Of a DNA stretch of 64,000 nucleotides, positions 41,848 through 50,564 are shown piece after piece. Source of the stretch: Mucilaginibacter corticis (GTDB lineage: Bacteria; Bacteroidota; Bacteroidia; Sphingobacteriales; Sphingobacteriaceae). A model generated the notes under the pieces. That model had not been told where the DNA came from and did no database searches. It saw only the letters and a list, made by a program, of their open reading frames with translations. Both the position numbers and the translations under genes were made by a program. Location of the stretch: positions 124,001 to 188,000 of the forward strand of contig NZ_VLPK01000005.1 of the NCBI RefSeq assembly GCF_007558865.1, read 5' to 3'. Position 1 is the stretch's first letter; each line of letters opens with the position of its first letter.

Positions 41848-41981
41848 AGATAGAATTGTATGATTTATGTAAATCTAAAAAATTGAAGTAAACATAAACC
41901 CATTTTTCAAGTTAATAATCGGACATTGTCGACATAATGTAAATATAATAATTAATTTACATGTTTAAACACCTATCTTAT

Positions 41982-41989
41982 TATCTTTG
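41982..41989 (+). promoter_or_regulatory. -7 promoter element of the YceI gene
   Basis: TATCTTTG matches TAnnTTTG exactly, 28 bases before the start codon. No clear TTG was found at the expected upstream distance. Confidence 0.55.
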
Positions 41990-42016
41990 TCTCACTAAAA
42001 TAAAACAATCAATATC

Positions 42017-42535
42017 ATGGCAGCAACAAAATGGGTATTAGACCCAATGCACTCAGAAGTGCAATTTAAAGTAAAACACTTAGTAATATCAACAGTAACA
42101 GGCAATTTCAAAACATTTGAAGGTGAATTGACTACCGAAAATGATGATTTCACCGATGCAGAGATCAGCTTTTCATTAGATGTTAACAGCATTGATACTA
42201 ATCAAGAGCAACGCGACGGACACTTAAAATCAGGTGAGTTTTTTGATGCTGAGCAATACCCTACCATCACTTTCAAATCAACATCATTTGATGGCGAAGA
42301 ATTGAAAGGCGACTTGACTATAAAAGGTATTACTAAACCAGTTGCTTTAGAAGTAGAGCACGGCGGATCTGCAACAGATTTTTATGGCAACACTAAAGCT
42401 GGTTTTGAAGTAACCGGTAAAATTAACCGTAAAGATTTTGGTTTAACCTGGGATGGCGTAACCGAAGCAGGTTCTGTAGTATTAGGTTCAGATATCAAAT
42501 TATCTATTAACGTTCAATTTGCTAAACAAGCGTAA
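42017..42535 (+). CDS. YceI-family lipid-binding protein
   Basis: A 172-residue protein with the YceI lipocalin-like barrel, which in known members binds polyprenyl lipids. Typical segments are WVLDPMHSEVQFKVKHL, then GNFKTFEGEL, DVNSIDTNQEQRDGHLKSGEFF, YPTITFKSTSF, GDLTIKGITKPVALEVE and INRKDFGLTWD. No signal peptide is apparent, so it may be cytoplasmic, unlike most proteobacterial YceI proteins. It is monocistronic with a promoter and a strong terminator. Confidence 0.92.
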   Translation: MAATKWVLDPMHSEVQFKVKHLVISTVTGNFKTFEGELTTENDDFTDAEISFSLDVNSIDTNQEQRDGHLKSGEFFDAEQYPTITFKSTSFDGEELKGDLTIKGITKPVALEVEHGGSATDFYGNTKAGFEVTGKINRKDFGLTWDGVTEAGSVVLGSDIKLSINVQFAKQA

Positions 42536-42603
42536 TTGATACTGCGTTTCTGATATCTAATTTCAGATCTTAGAAAAACTATTAGCATTTATAATGCTTA
42601 TAA

Positions 42604-42637
42604 CAAAAGCGATTGTACTAATGTACAATCGCTTTTG
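42604..42637 (+). terminator. Intrinsic terminator after the YceI gene
   Basis: A perfect 15-bp stem CAAAAGCGATTGTAC / GTACAATCGCTTTTG with loop TAAT. The pairing CAAAAG...CTTTTG makes it active in both directions. Confidence 0.88.
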
Positions 42638-42697
42638 ACGTATATTGCAAAAATTTAAACCCGAAACTGAAATTCAGCAATTCGAAACATCTATCTA

Positions 42698-43318
42698 ATG
42701 CTAATCAAGATCTACCCCGAAAACCCTAACGAAAAATCAATTGAACAAGTAGTACAGGTGTTACGCAAAGGCGGTATAATCATCTATCCTACCGATACGG
42801 TTTATGGTTTGGGTTGCGATATCACTAACCATAAAGCAATTGAAGCCATTTGCAAGATCAGGAACATCAAGCCCGAAAAAGCTAATTTTTCATTCGTATG
42901 TTATGATCTTAGCCACATATCTGATTATATAAAACCTATTGATAACACTACCTTTCGCGTTTTGAAAAAGGCACTGCCGGGCCCTTTTACTTTTATTTTC
43001 AATGCCAGCCATAATGTACCCAAATTGCTAAGCTCAAATAAAAAAACAGTCGGTATCCGGGTGCCTGATAATAATATAGCACGCTGCATTGTAAAAGAGT
43101 TGGGCAACCCTATCCTCTCCACATCAATAAGGGACGAAGATGATATTATCGAATACTCGACAGATCCGGAACTGATTCACGAAAAGTATAAAGGTATGGT
43201 TGATATAGTGATAGACGGCGGTTATGGTGATAATATTCCATCGACGGTTGTTGATTGCACATCGGGCGACTTTGAGATTATCCGTGAAGGTAAAGGAGAA
43301 CTGGAATTGTACCTGTAA
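42698..43318 (+). CDS. Sua5/YciO/YrdC-family protein, YciO type
   Basis: The 206 residues closely follow the YciO pattern: KGGIIIYPTDTVYGLGCDI, then CKIRNIKPEKANFSFVCYDL, LPGPFTFIF, KTVGIRVPDN and NPILSTSI. The fold binds ATP and dsRNA/tRNA. YrdC/TsaC and Sua5 make threonylcarbamoyl-AMP for tRNA t6A; YciO is related, but its role is less clear. It could be the cell's TsaC or a paralogue; another copy elsewhere would settle that. It is convergent with the kinase gene. Confidence 0.87.
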   Translation: MLIKIYPENPNEKSIEQVVQVLRKGGIIIYPTDTVYGLGCDITNHKAIEAICKIRNIKPEKANFSFVCYDLSHISDYIKPIDNTTFRVLKKALPGPFTFIFNASHNVPKLLSSNKKTVGIRVPDNNIARCIVKELGNPILSTSIRDEDDIIEYSTDPELIHEKYKGMVDIVIDGGYGDNIPSTVVDCTSGDFEIIREGKGELELYL

Positions 43319-43326
43319 AGAAAGAT

Positions 43327-45420
43327 TTATATAATACTTGTTTCATCAAACCTGTTTTTTACCAGGTTAAACATTTTATCAAACAGCTCTTCTATATTGA
43401 AAGGTTTAGGCACATAATCATTCATTCCCATTTCAATACATCGTTCGCGCTCGCCTTTTATAGTGTGTGCCGTCATGGCAACAATTGGTACACCTTTTTT
43501 ATTATTTTCTAAATTGCGAATAAGGCGTGTGGCTTCATAGCCATCCATCTCGGGCATCTGCAGATCCATCAGGATAATGTCGTATTCTTTTCCTTTAAGC
43601 ATATCCAGCGCCGTCATGCCGTTATCTGCCACATCGATTTCAAATTCGCGCTTTTGCAGAACCTTTACTATAAGCATTTGATTGATGCCATTATCCTCGA
43701 CCACTAAAACACGGATGCCTTTGCCGCTCTTGCCGGGCGTATGTATAATTTCAACTCCGTTTTCATGATCAAGCGCGCGCTTTAACTGCCCGTTTTTGGC
43801 TTTTAAGAATGGTAGTGTGAAATGAAACTCAGAGCCGGAACCAAGTTCGCTTTTCACAAAGATTTTACCACCCTGCAATTCAACCAGTTGTTTTGAAATA
43901 CTTAAACCAAGGCCTGTACCGCCGAATTTACGTACGGTATCGGTTGTGGCCTGCTCAAAGCTTTCAAATATTTTTGCCTGTTTTTCAAGCGGGATGCCAA
44001 TGCCGGTGTCTTTCACTATACACTCAACAACAATTTTATCAGCATCCTCATCTATTGTTGCGATAGCTATACTTATTTCCCCGTTTTCAGAAAACTTGAT
44101 AGCGTTTGATACCAGGTTCAATATCACCTGGCTCAACCTTACAGAATCGCCGATAATTATTTTAGGGATCTGCTTATCAATTGTCGATTTCAACTTGATC
44201 TTTTTTGAAAATGCTTTTGGCTCCATCATGGTTACGATAGAATCAATCGTATTTTTCAGATTAAAAGACTGCATTTCAAAATTCACCTTGCCCGCTTCTA
44301 TCCTTGAGAAATCAAGGATATCGTTCAAGATCACCAGCAGATCATCACCTGACTTTATGATTACCCTGATATACTCCTGCAATTCTTTATCAGTAAGCGA
44401 TTCCTCCAGCAGCCTTGCGAATCCTAATATCGCGTTCATCGGTGTACGGATCTCGTGGCTCATATTTGCCAGGAAAAGCTGTTTTACCTTTTCTGATGCT
44501 TCTGCCCTGTCGCGTTCTTTCTTCAGACTTTCTTCCGCACTTTTCAATTCCTGTATTTTATTTTCAAGCGCAACCGTCATATCGTTGAAGGCGCTTGCAA
44601 GCACTCCTATCTCATCGTTTGAATAAACTTGAACACGGGTACTAAAAAAGCCTTGCTTAATTAAAGCGGCACCATCTATTATGGCCTTTATACCTTTTTC
44701 AATACCCCGGCTAACGGATATGGTAATTAATATACTTATTGTACCGATGGTAAGTGACAAGGCCAGTAAAACCTTTAATACAGTTCGTTCCAACCAACGC
44801 GATACCTCGCCCAACGTATAGGAAAATCCATCAACCATTTGGCTCAACTTACCATTAATGGCTTCGATCTGGTCCATTACCTGGTTAATTTCGGATTGCG
44901 ACGCGTTTTTTGACCTAATCATATCATGCATCTTGTCTGCAAGAGGTATCAACTGCTGCATTTCAACATCAGCATGCTCCCAGATATCAAAAGCTTTGCG
45001 CAGGTAATAGTAATCAGAAAAGCGCATAATCAGGTTGATCATTCCATCTAAATCATCCGGATGATTACGGCCGGCCAAAAGGCCTTCTTTTGCAATTTTG
45101 AAATCAGGCTTACCTTTTGATAATTCAATCAGGGCCTTTTTATCGCCAAGCGGGACAGCTAAAAATTGCCTGAAAGCTTGAAAATCCTTTTCGTTATGTG
45201 AGGATGAGTAGATCCTGATGCGATAAACAGCGTCTTTTTGTGATTTTGACCATAATGCCTCACCTTCAACAAATGACCTTACCGCAGATAATGTATTAAT
45301 GGCAACACCTAACGTAGTTAATTCAACAACCACAAGCACCGCCATGATTCCAATTGTAAAATACAATTTCCGGGAAATGGAAGTATCCTTTAATTTTTTC
45401 CGCAGAGAAGAGAAAATCAT
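43327..45420 (-). CDS. Hybrid sensor histidine kinase/response regulator
   Basis: A 697-residue membrane sensor. It has a transmembrane segment at about 20-45, a periplasmic domain of helical, CHASE3-like character, and a second membrane segment at about 214-236. HAMP spans about 237-290, followed by a coiled coil. HisKA has FLANMSHEIRTPMNAILG with phospho-acceptor His322. The HATPase domain shows QVILNLVSNAIKFS, KDTGIGIP, FGGTGLGLSI. A C-terminal receiver domain carries the Asp in DIILMDLQMPEMDGYEA, and MTAHTIKGERERC. It has no separate response regulator next to it and must phosphorelay to a distant partner. The ligand is unknown. Confidence 0.94.
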   Translation of the reverse strand: MIFSSLRKKLKDTSISRKLYFTIGIMAVLVVVELTTLGVAINTLSAVRSFVEGEALWSKSQKDAVYRIRIYSSSHNEKDFQAFRQFLAVPLGDKKALIELSKGKPDFKIAKEGLLAGRNHPDDLDGMINLIMRFSDYYYLRKAFDIWEHADVEMQQLIPLADKMHDMIRSKNASQSEINQVMDQIEAINGKLSQMVDGFSYTLGEVSRWLERTVLKVLLALSLTIGTISILITISVSRGIEKGIKAIIDGAALIKQGFFSTRVQVYSNDEIGVLASAFNDMTVALENKIQELKSAEESLKKERDRAEASEKVKQLFLANMSHEIRTPMNAILGFARLLEESLTDKELQEYIRVIIKSGDDLLVILNDILDFSRIEAGKVNFEMQSFNLKNTIDSIVTMMEPKAFSKKIKLKSTIDKQIPKIIIGDSVRLSQVILNLVSNAIKFSENGEISIAIATIDEDADKIVVECIVKDTGIGIPLEKQAKIFESFEQATTDTVRKFGGTGLGLSISKQLVELQGGKIFVKSELGSGSEFHFTLPFLKAKNGQLKRALDHENGVEIIHTPGKSGKGIRVLVVEDNGINQMLIVKVLQKREFEIDVADNGMTALDMLKGKEYDIILMDLQMPEMDGYEATRLIRNLENNKKGVPIVAMTAHTIKGERERCIEMGMNDYVPKPFNIEELFDKMFNLVKNRFDETSII

Positions 45421-45622
45421 ATCAGGGTTAGGGTATTAAATTAATTTTTCACCAGTACGCGCACCAAACTAATGCATTAATGCAGAAAGATAAGAAAATA
45501 GTTTTAATAAGAACTACTACTTGTTTTTAGAAGATATAAACAAGTTAAAAGCTGATAAAAAAATATCTATAAGTTAATACAAATTAACCTAAAAGGAAAA
45601 CAACATATATCCACACAAAATT

Positions 45623-46399
45623 TTAACTCCCTTTGCGAATAGATTTGATAAAATCGGGAATTTGATCCATGTAATTTTCACTTTCAAGCAACTTTACAAA
45701 CTTGCTTCCAACTATAGCGCCATTTGCATATTCACAGGCTTTAGTGAACGTGGCGTTGTCAGATATACCAAAGCCAATTATGGTTGGATTTTTCAGTGCC
45801 ATAGCTTTAACGCGGGTATAATACGCCTGGATACTGTCAGACACATCTAAATTACCACCGGTTATTGATGATGAAGAAAGCAAGTAAATAAAACTGTTAC
45901 TCAATTCGTCTATTTTGCGGATTCGCTCGGGTAATGTTTGAGGGGTCACTAAAAATATATTGCTCAGGTTGTTATCCTTAAAGAATCCAGCATACATGGT
46001 TTCATATTCATACATCGGCAAATCCGGCACTATAATCCCGTCAACTCCTACTTCGGCGGCTTTTTTGCAGAAAGCCTCAACCCCATATTGCACTATCGGG
46101 TTAACATAGCCCATTAACAGTATTGGTATAGTAACACGTTTACGCAGGTCTTTTAGTTGATCAAATAACACATTAAGCGTCATTCCATTATCTAATGCCT
46201 GCTGCGAACTGTTTTGTATGGTAGGTCCATCGGCTACCGGGTCAGAATACGGAAATCCAACTTCCAAAAAATCGACACCGGCTTTTTCTAAAGCTTCGGC
46301 AATGTCAACAGTGGTATCAATTGCAGGATAACCTGCTGTATAATAGATGGATAATAAATTATCTTTTTTTGTGTCGAAAAGATGGTTTAGCCGGTTCAT
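45623..46399 (-). CDS. trpA: Tryptophan synthase alpha subunit
   Basis: The last step of tryptophan synthesis: cleaves indole-3-glycerol phosphate to indole. It has 258 residues from ATG 46399, chosen because MNRLNHLFDTKK matches the family start; the upstream codons fall in a repeat. LEVGFPYSDPVADGPTIQ holds the catalytic Glu, VDGIIVPDLPMYE the catalytic Asp, and GFGISDNATF the phosphate loop. It ends the trp operon, separated from trpB by a 100-base repeat. Confidence 0.95.
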   Translation of the reverse strand: MNRLNHLFDTKKDNLLSIYYTAGYPAIDTTVDIAEALEKAGVDFLEVGFPYSDPVADGPTIQNSSQQALDNGMTLNVLFDQLKDLRKRVTIPILLMGYVNPIVQYGVEAFCKKAAEVGVDGIIVPDLPMYEYETMYAGFFKDNNLSNIFLVTPQTLPERIRKIDELSNSFIYLLSSSSITGGNLDVSDSIQAYYTRVKAMALKNPTIIGFGISDNATFTKACEYANGAIVGSKFVKLLESENYMDQIPDFIKSIRKGS

Positions 46400-46408
46400 A
46401 GTTTTTCT

Positions 46409-46500
46409 GTCCATAGTCCATGGACGATGGCCCATAGTCTGTTATTAATTTGTTGTCCATTTATGTATATACCATGGTCTGTGGACTATCGACCATGGAC
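46409..46500. repeat. Imperfect inverted repeat (GTCCATAGTCCATGG family)
   Basis: Arms at about 46409-46439 (GTCCATAGTCCATGGACGAT then GGCCCATAGTC) and 46471-46500 (ACCATGGTCTGTGGACTATC then GACCATGGAC) are imperfect inverted copies flanking about 30 bases. It sits between trpB and trpA inside the operon. Confidence 0.7.
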
Positions 46501-46503
46501 TTA

Positions 46504-47685
46504 TTAATAGTTAAAATATTTAATGTAGGTATCCAGATCTTTATCACCACGTCCTGAAAGGCAGATCACTACATTATCATCTTTTTTGAATTTCATTTTC
46601 TCCAGTTGGGCTAAAGCGTGCGCTGATTCTATTGCCGGGATAATTCCCTCTAACTGGCAGCATAGTAAACCTGCCTGCAGGGCTTCATCATCAGTAACAC
46701 TTGCATATTGTGCACGATTGATCTTATATAAATGCGCATGCTGGGGGCCTATACCCGGATAATCCAATCCGGCCGAGATAGAATAAGGTTCAACAACCTG
46801 CCCGTCCGGTGTTTGCATTAAAATTGTACGACTGCCATGCAGTACTCCTTCTTTACCCAAAAATGTGGTAGCTGCAGAATGGCCACTATCAACACCTTTA
46901 CCCGCTGCTTCAACAGCTATCAGCTTTACACTTTCATCATCTAAAAAATGGTAGAACATACCCATTGCGTTACTACCGCCACCCACGCATGCCATTACAT
47001 ATTCAGGCAATTCTTTGCCGGTATGTTCAAGCAATTGTTTTTTAGTTTCTGATGAGATGATAGATTGAAAGCGTGCTACCATGTCAGGATATGGGTACGG
47101 GCCAACTACCGATCCGATGATATAATGTGTGTCAACCGGGTTAGCTATCCAGTCGCGCAGGGCCTCGTTGGTGGCATCTTTTAACGTTTTACTTCCAGAA
47201 GTTGCCGGAACTACTTTAGCGCCCAGCATTTTCATCCTGGATACGTTTGGTGCCTGGCGTGCCATATCTATCTCGCCCATATAAACTACGCATTCAATGC
47301 CTTTAAGCGCGCATACTGTAGCTGTGGCTACACCATGCTGGCCTGCACCTGTTTCTGCTATAATGCGTTTCTTGCCCAAGCGTTGAGCAAGCAATATTTG
47401 GCCTATGGCATTATTGATCTTATGTGAACCGGTATGGTTCAGGTCTTCGCGTTTTAAGAAAATATTAGCGCCGTATTTCTCAGAATATCGCTTTGCGTAA
47501 TACAACGGAGAAGGCCTGCCTACATAATCTTTTAAAAGCTGATCAAATTCGGCTTTAAAATCAGCATCGTTGATGATGGATAAATATTGCTGCCTTAATT
47601 CTTCAACATTAGGGTATAGCATTTCGGGCACGTATGCACCGCCAAAATCGCCATAATACCCTTGCTCGTTAACTCCGTATTTCAT
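46504..47685 (-). CDS. trpB: Tryptophan synthase beta subunit
   Basis: Condenses indole with serine using PLP. The 393 residues include GGAYVPEMLYPNVEEL, the PLP Lys in HTGSHKINNAIGQ, AETGAGQHGVATAT and the phosphate loop GGGSNAMGMF. The 3' Ser region SGRGDKDLDTYIKYF ends it. It overlaps trpF by 17 bases, so translation is coupled. The next gene in the operon is trpA after a repeat. Confidence 0.96.
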   Translation of the reverse strand: MKYGVNEQGYYGDFGGAYVPEMLYPNVEELRQQYLSIINDADFKAEFDQLLKDYVGRPSPLYYAKRYSEKYGANIFLKREDLNHTGSHKINNAIGQILLAQRLGKKRIIAETGAGQHGVATATVCALKGIECVVYMGEIDMARQAPNVSRMKMLGAKVVPATSGSKTLKDATNEALRDWIANPVDTHYIIGSVVGPYPYPDMVARFQSIISSETKKQLLEHTGKELPEYVMACVGGGSNAMGMFYHFLDDESVKLIAVEAAGKGVDSGHSAATTFLGKEGVLHGSRTILMQTPDGQVVEPYSISAGLDYPGIGPQHAHLYKINRAQYASVTDDEALQAGLLCCQLEGIIPAIESAHALAQLEKMKFKKDDNVVICLSGRGDKDLDTYIKYFNY

Positions 47686-48310
47686 GCGTAGTATATTGTT
47701 TTATCTGGCCAAAGGCCTTTTTTAGTTTTTCAATGTCTTTTAATCCCGGTGAAACCTCAAACTTACTGTTCAGATCAACACCATAAAATTGTGGATGTGT
47801 GATCTTGGTAATCTGCTCAATATTATCAGGACTTAATCCGCCGCTTAAAAAAAACGGTACGGGTAACTTATAGTTATTTAAGATATCCCAATTAAATGTT
47901 TTGCCTGATCCGCCATGTGTATCGGTTTTGGTATCAAATAAAAAGTAATCTACTTTACCGGCATAATCATTCAATTGTTCAAAATCAAAATCCTCATTAA
48001 CGCCAAAGGCTTTGATTACCTGAACCCTGTCTTTAAAGGCATTTGCAAAGTCGGGGCTTTCACTGCCATGAAGTTGTATAGCATTGAATCCAAGTTTATT
48101 TATCAGCCGGTTTATCTCGCTTTCTGTTTCATCCACAAAAACGGCAGTTTTGATAATTGATGTCGGTATATTGTTTAAAGTATCAGCAGCGATATCACCC
48201 ACAAACCTTGGCGAACGACCATAGTAAATAAAGCCCACATAGTCCGGAGCCAGGTCTGTTACATCGTAAATATTATCAGGGTATTTTAACCCGCAAACCT
48301 TTATTTTCAT
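47669..48310 (-). CDS. trpF: Phosphoribosylanthranilate isomerase
   Basis: The Amadori isomerase of tryptophan synthesis, a TIM barrel of 213 residues. The ATG at 48310 gives the canonical start MKIKVCGLK, whose Cys is the general base; the upstream extension overlaps trpD and is rejected. FVGDIAAD, LNKLGFNAIQLHGSES split by motif, DTKTDTHGGSGKTFNW, and FFLSGGLSPDNI (phosphate binding) follow. It starts right at the trpD stop and overlaps trpB by 17 bases. Confidence 0.94.
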   Translation of the reverse strand: MKIKVCGLKYPDNIYDVTDLAPDYVGFIYYGRSPRFVGDIAADTLNNIPTSIIKTAVFVDETESEINRLINKLGFNAIQLHGSESPDFANAFKDRVQVIKAFGVNEDFDFEQLNDYAGKVDYFLFDTKTDTHGGSGKTFNWDILNNYKLPVPFFLSGGLSPDNIEQITKITHPQFYGVDLNSKFEVSPGLKDIEKLKKAFGQIKQYTTHEIRS

Positions 48311-48311
48311 T

Positions 48312-49301
48312 TTAATTTCCAACCAGGTTCTTAAAGCCTTCAAGCGCCCTTTTACTTACCAGCGATTCTTCGGCTTCATAAAAACAATCGGCAAAGCTAC
48401 TTTGCGGCTTTATTGTTTTAATAGCCAATGCCGCGTTTGCCAGTACGACATTGCTTTGTGCCGTTGTAGCATCGCCGCTTAATACCCGCATAAATATACC
48501 TGCCGACTCGGCCACTGTACTGCCACCTACAATTGTTTGCGGATCTAACCGTTCAAAGCCCAGGCTTTTTAATGTATTTAGCTTTTCGCCGTCAGGGGTA
48601 AATGTTTTAAAATCGCAAGTAAGCGAGATCTCATCATAACCCTCAAGTGCGTTCAATATGGTATATTGCTTGTCAGACCGCTGGTAAAGATAGGCATACA
48701 TTCTTGCCAGCTCTAAATTATAAACCCCAACCAATTGATTTTTAGGCATAGCGGGGTTAACCATTGGCCCCAGCATGTTAAAAAATGTTTTTACACCCAA
48801 TTCGCGGCGAATAGGTGCAACTGTTTTCATAGCCGGGTGAAATAAAGGGGCGTGTAAAAAACAGATATTAGCCGTTTCAATTGTTCTTTTAAGATCGTCT
48901 ATGTTATTGGTAAACTTATAACCCAAGTATTCCATCACATTTGATGATCCGCAACCTGATGAAACACCGTAATTACCATGTTTAGCCACCTTATAACCCG
49001 CACCTGCAACTACAAATGATGCCAGTGTTGAGATATTGAACGTATCCTTACCATCGCCACCGGTACCACATAAGTCTATCAGATCATCAGTACCCAGATC
49101 AACGGATAAACAAAGTTCAAGCATGGCATCCCTGAAACCCTCCAGCTCGGTCACAGTTACCGTTCGCATACAATAAGCCGTCATAAAAGCGGTCATTTGC
49201 GAATTGTTGTACATGCCTTGCGATATAAGCGTTAAGATATTTTTAGCCTGCTCGCGTGATAAAGTTTTGTTCTCAAAAAGGTGGTTTAGTATTTGTTTCA
49301 T
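48312..49301 (-). CDS. trpD: Anthranilate phosphoribosyltransferase
   Basis: It joins anthranilate and phosphoribosyl pyrophosphate. The 329 residues contain DLCGTGGDGKDTFNIST (PRPP and metal binding), AKHGNYGVSSGCGSSNVME, LGPMVNPAMPKNQLVGVYN, and AEEGYDEISL-like LNALEGYDEISL. It is the first structural gene after the trp leader, with a GGGGAG Shine-Dalgarno near the ATG that could be partly paired in TCCCC-AAA-GGGGA. trpC, expected next in the pathway order, is not here. Confidence 0.95.
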   Translation of the reverse strand: MKQILNHLFENKTLSREQAKNILTLISQGMYNNSQMTAFMTAYCMRTVTVTELEGFRDAMLELCLSVDLGTDDLIDLCGTGGDGKDTFNISTLASFVVAGAGYKVAKHGNYGVSSGCGSSNVMEYLGYKFTNNIDDLKRTIETANICFLHAPLFHPAMKTVAPIRRELGVKTFFNMLGPMVNPAMPKNQLVGVYNLELARMYAYLYQRSDKQYTILNALEGYDEISLTCDFKTFTPDGEKLNTLKSLGFERLDPQTIVGGSTVAESAGIFMRVLSGDATTAQSNVVLANAALAIKTIKPQSSFADCFYEAEESLVSKRALEGFKNLVGN

Positions 49302-49352
49302 ATTAGCTCCCCTTTGGGGATTTTTAATTACAGATCATTAAACGTTTTTAAC

Positions 49353-49383
49353 AAAAAAGGGTTACCGTACGGCAACCCTTTAA
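49353..49383 (-). terminator. Attenuator terminator of the trp operon
   Basis: Read on the minus strand, AAAGGGTTGCC pairs with GGTAACCCTTT across GTAC, with one internal mismatch, followed by a T-run. It lies between the leader peptide and trpD. An upstream segment near 49398-49415 (AAGGCAAACTCC, minus strand) could pair with the left arm GGGTTGCC to make an antiterminator. Confidence 0.85.
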
Positions 49384-49417
49384 ATATGATTTATAATAAC
49401 AGGAGTTTGCCTTACGA

Positions 49418-49465
49418 TTAATCGTTAAGCCACCACCAATTATTATTTAAACTTTTAATTATCAT
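49418..49465 (-). CDS. trpL: trp operon leader peptide, 15 residues with WWW
   Basis: The minus-strand ATG at 49465 opens MIIKSLNNNWWWLND and then TAA. Three tandem TGG codons make this a typical tryptophan leader: slow translation at the Trp codons when charged tRNA-Trp is short would favour antitermination and expression of trpD-F-B-A. A palindromic segment, ACGATTAATCGT, overlaps the stop codon and could form the pause hairpin. The ATG lies about four bases from the predicted transcription start, so translation would begin on a nearly leaderless mRNA. Confidence 0.88.
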   Translation of the reverse strand: MIIKSLNNNWWWLND

Positions 49466-49472
49466 TATGCAG

Positions 49473-49503
49473 CAAATATGGAAATAGTTTTTTCTAAAAG
49501 CAA
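49473..49503 (-). promoter_or_regulatory. Promoter of the trp operon
   Basis: On the minus strand, TTG (49503-49501) and CATATTTG (49480-49473; one mismatch to TAnnTTTG) are exactly 20 bases apart, seven bases before the leader ATG. Confidence 0.68.
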
Positions 49504-49604
49504 GCAGAATGATAAATTTACAAGGGTTTGTTTTACTAATTGACAAAATCAACCAATTCATTTAACTTATCTGTTACTAAATTTAATTAACTATTATCCA
49601 AACC

Positions 49605-50552
49605 ATGTCCATACATAAAAGAAAATTCAACCCCGAAGATGACCTGGGATTTGGCACACAGGCTGTTATGAAGAGCCAACGCCTGGTAAACCGGGACGGG
49701 TCGATCAACGTAAAACGCAAGGGTTTATCTTTCTTTAATACAGCTAACAATTACCATACACTGATCACCATGAGTTGGGGCAGGTTCTGGTTGATTGTAT
49801 TATCCGGGTACATGGCTGCCAATATTGTATTTGCCTTTATTTATGTGTCATTGGGGCCGGGTACATTGGATGGTGCTGTGGGTAACACCTTTTTCTCTCG
49901 TTTCATGGATGCTTTTTTCTTTTCGGCACAAACCATATCCACGGTTGGTTATGGCCACATCAGCCCAAGGGGAATGGCGGCTAACTCTATAGCGGCATTA
50001 GAATCAATGGCGGGTCTTTTAGCATTTGCTTTGGCTACAGGGTTATTGTATGGGCGTTTTTCAAGACCATCAGCCAAAATAAAATACAGTGAACACCTGT
50101 TAATTGCCCCATACCTTGAAAACAGCCGGGGATTAATGTTCAGGCTAACCAACCTGCGTCGCAATACATTGATAGACCTGCAAATGGAAGTTATATTTTC
50201 ATACAACGAAGATGTTAATGGCAAGAAGGTACGCAGGTTTTTGCCACTGGAATTAGAAAGAAAAAAGGTAAGTATACTCACATTAAGCTGGACGGTAGTA
50301 CATCCGCTAAATGATGACAGCCCGTTGAAAGACATTACGCCAGAAGACCTGGCAAGCACGGAGGCCAGCTTCGCGGTATTACTAAAAGCTTTTGACGATA
50401 CATTTTCGCAAACTGTACACTCACGGACATCTTACCAATATGATGAAGTGGTATGGGGCGGCAAATTCAAACCTACTTTTGACCGGGACGATGACGGGCG
50501 CTTTATTTTAAATCTGGATAAGATAGATGATTTTGAGTCGATAAGTTTATAA
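49605..50552 (+). CDS. Inward-rectifier potassium channel (Kir/KirBac type)
   Basis: A 315-residue channel with two transmembrane helices around a pore loop and a C-terminal cytoplasmic immunoglobulin-like domain. The filter is TISTVGYGH (from residue 110), followed by the inner helix AANSIAALESMAGLLAFALATGLLYGRFSRP. The cytoplasmic part shows LMFRLTNLR, FLPLELERKKV, TLSWTVVHPL and YDEVVWGGKFKP, as in KirBac. The first residue after the GYG filter is His rather than the more usual Asp. It would conduct K+ in the inner membrane. Confidence 0.92.
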   Translation: MSIHKRKFNPEDDLGFGTQAVMKSQRLVNRDGSINVKRKGLSFFNTANNYHTLITMSWGRFWLIVLSGYMAANIVFAFIYVSLGPGTLDGAVGNTFFSRFMDAFFFSAQTISTVGYGHISPRGMAANSIAALESMAGLLAFALATGLLYGRFSRPSAKIKYSEHLLIAPYLENSRGLMFRLTNLRRNTLIDLQMEVIFSYNEDVNGKKVRRFLPLELERKKVSILTLSWTVVHPLNDDSPLKDITPEDLASTEASFAVLLKAFDDTFSQTVHSRTSYQYDEVVWGGKFKPTFDRDDDGRFILNLDKIDDFESISL

Positions 50553-50564
50553 GCTGGTCAGATC

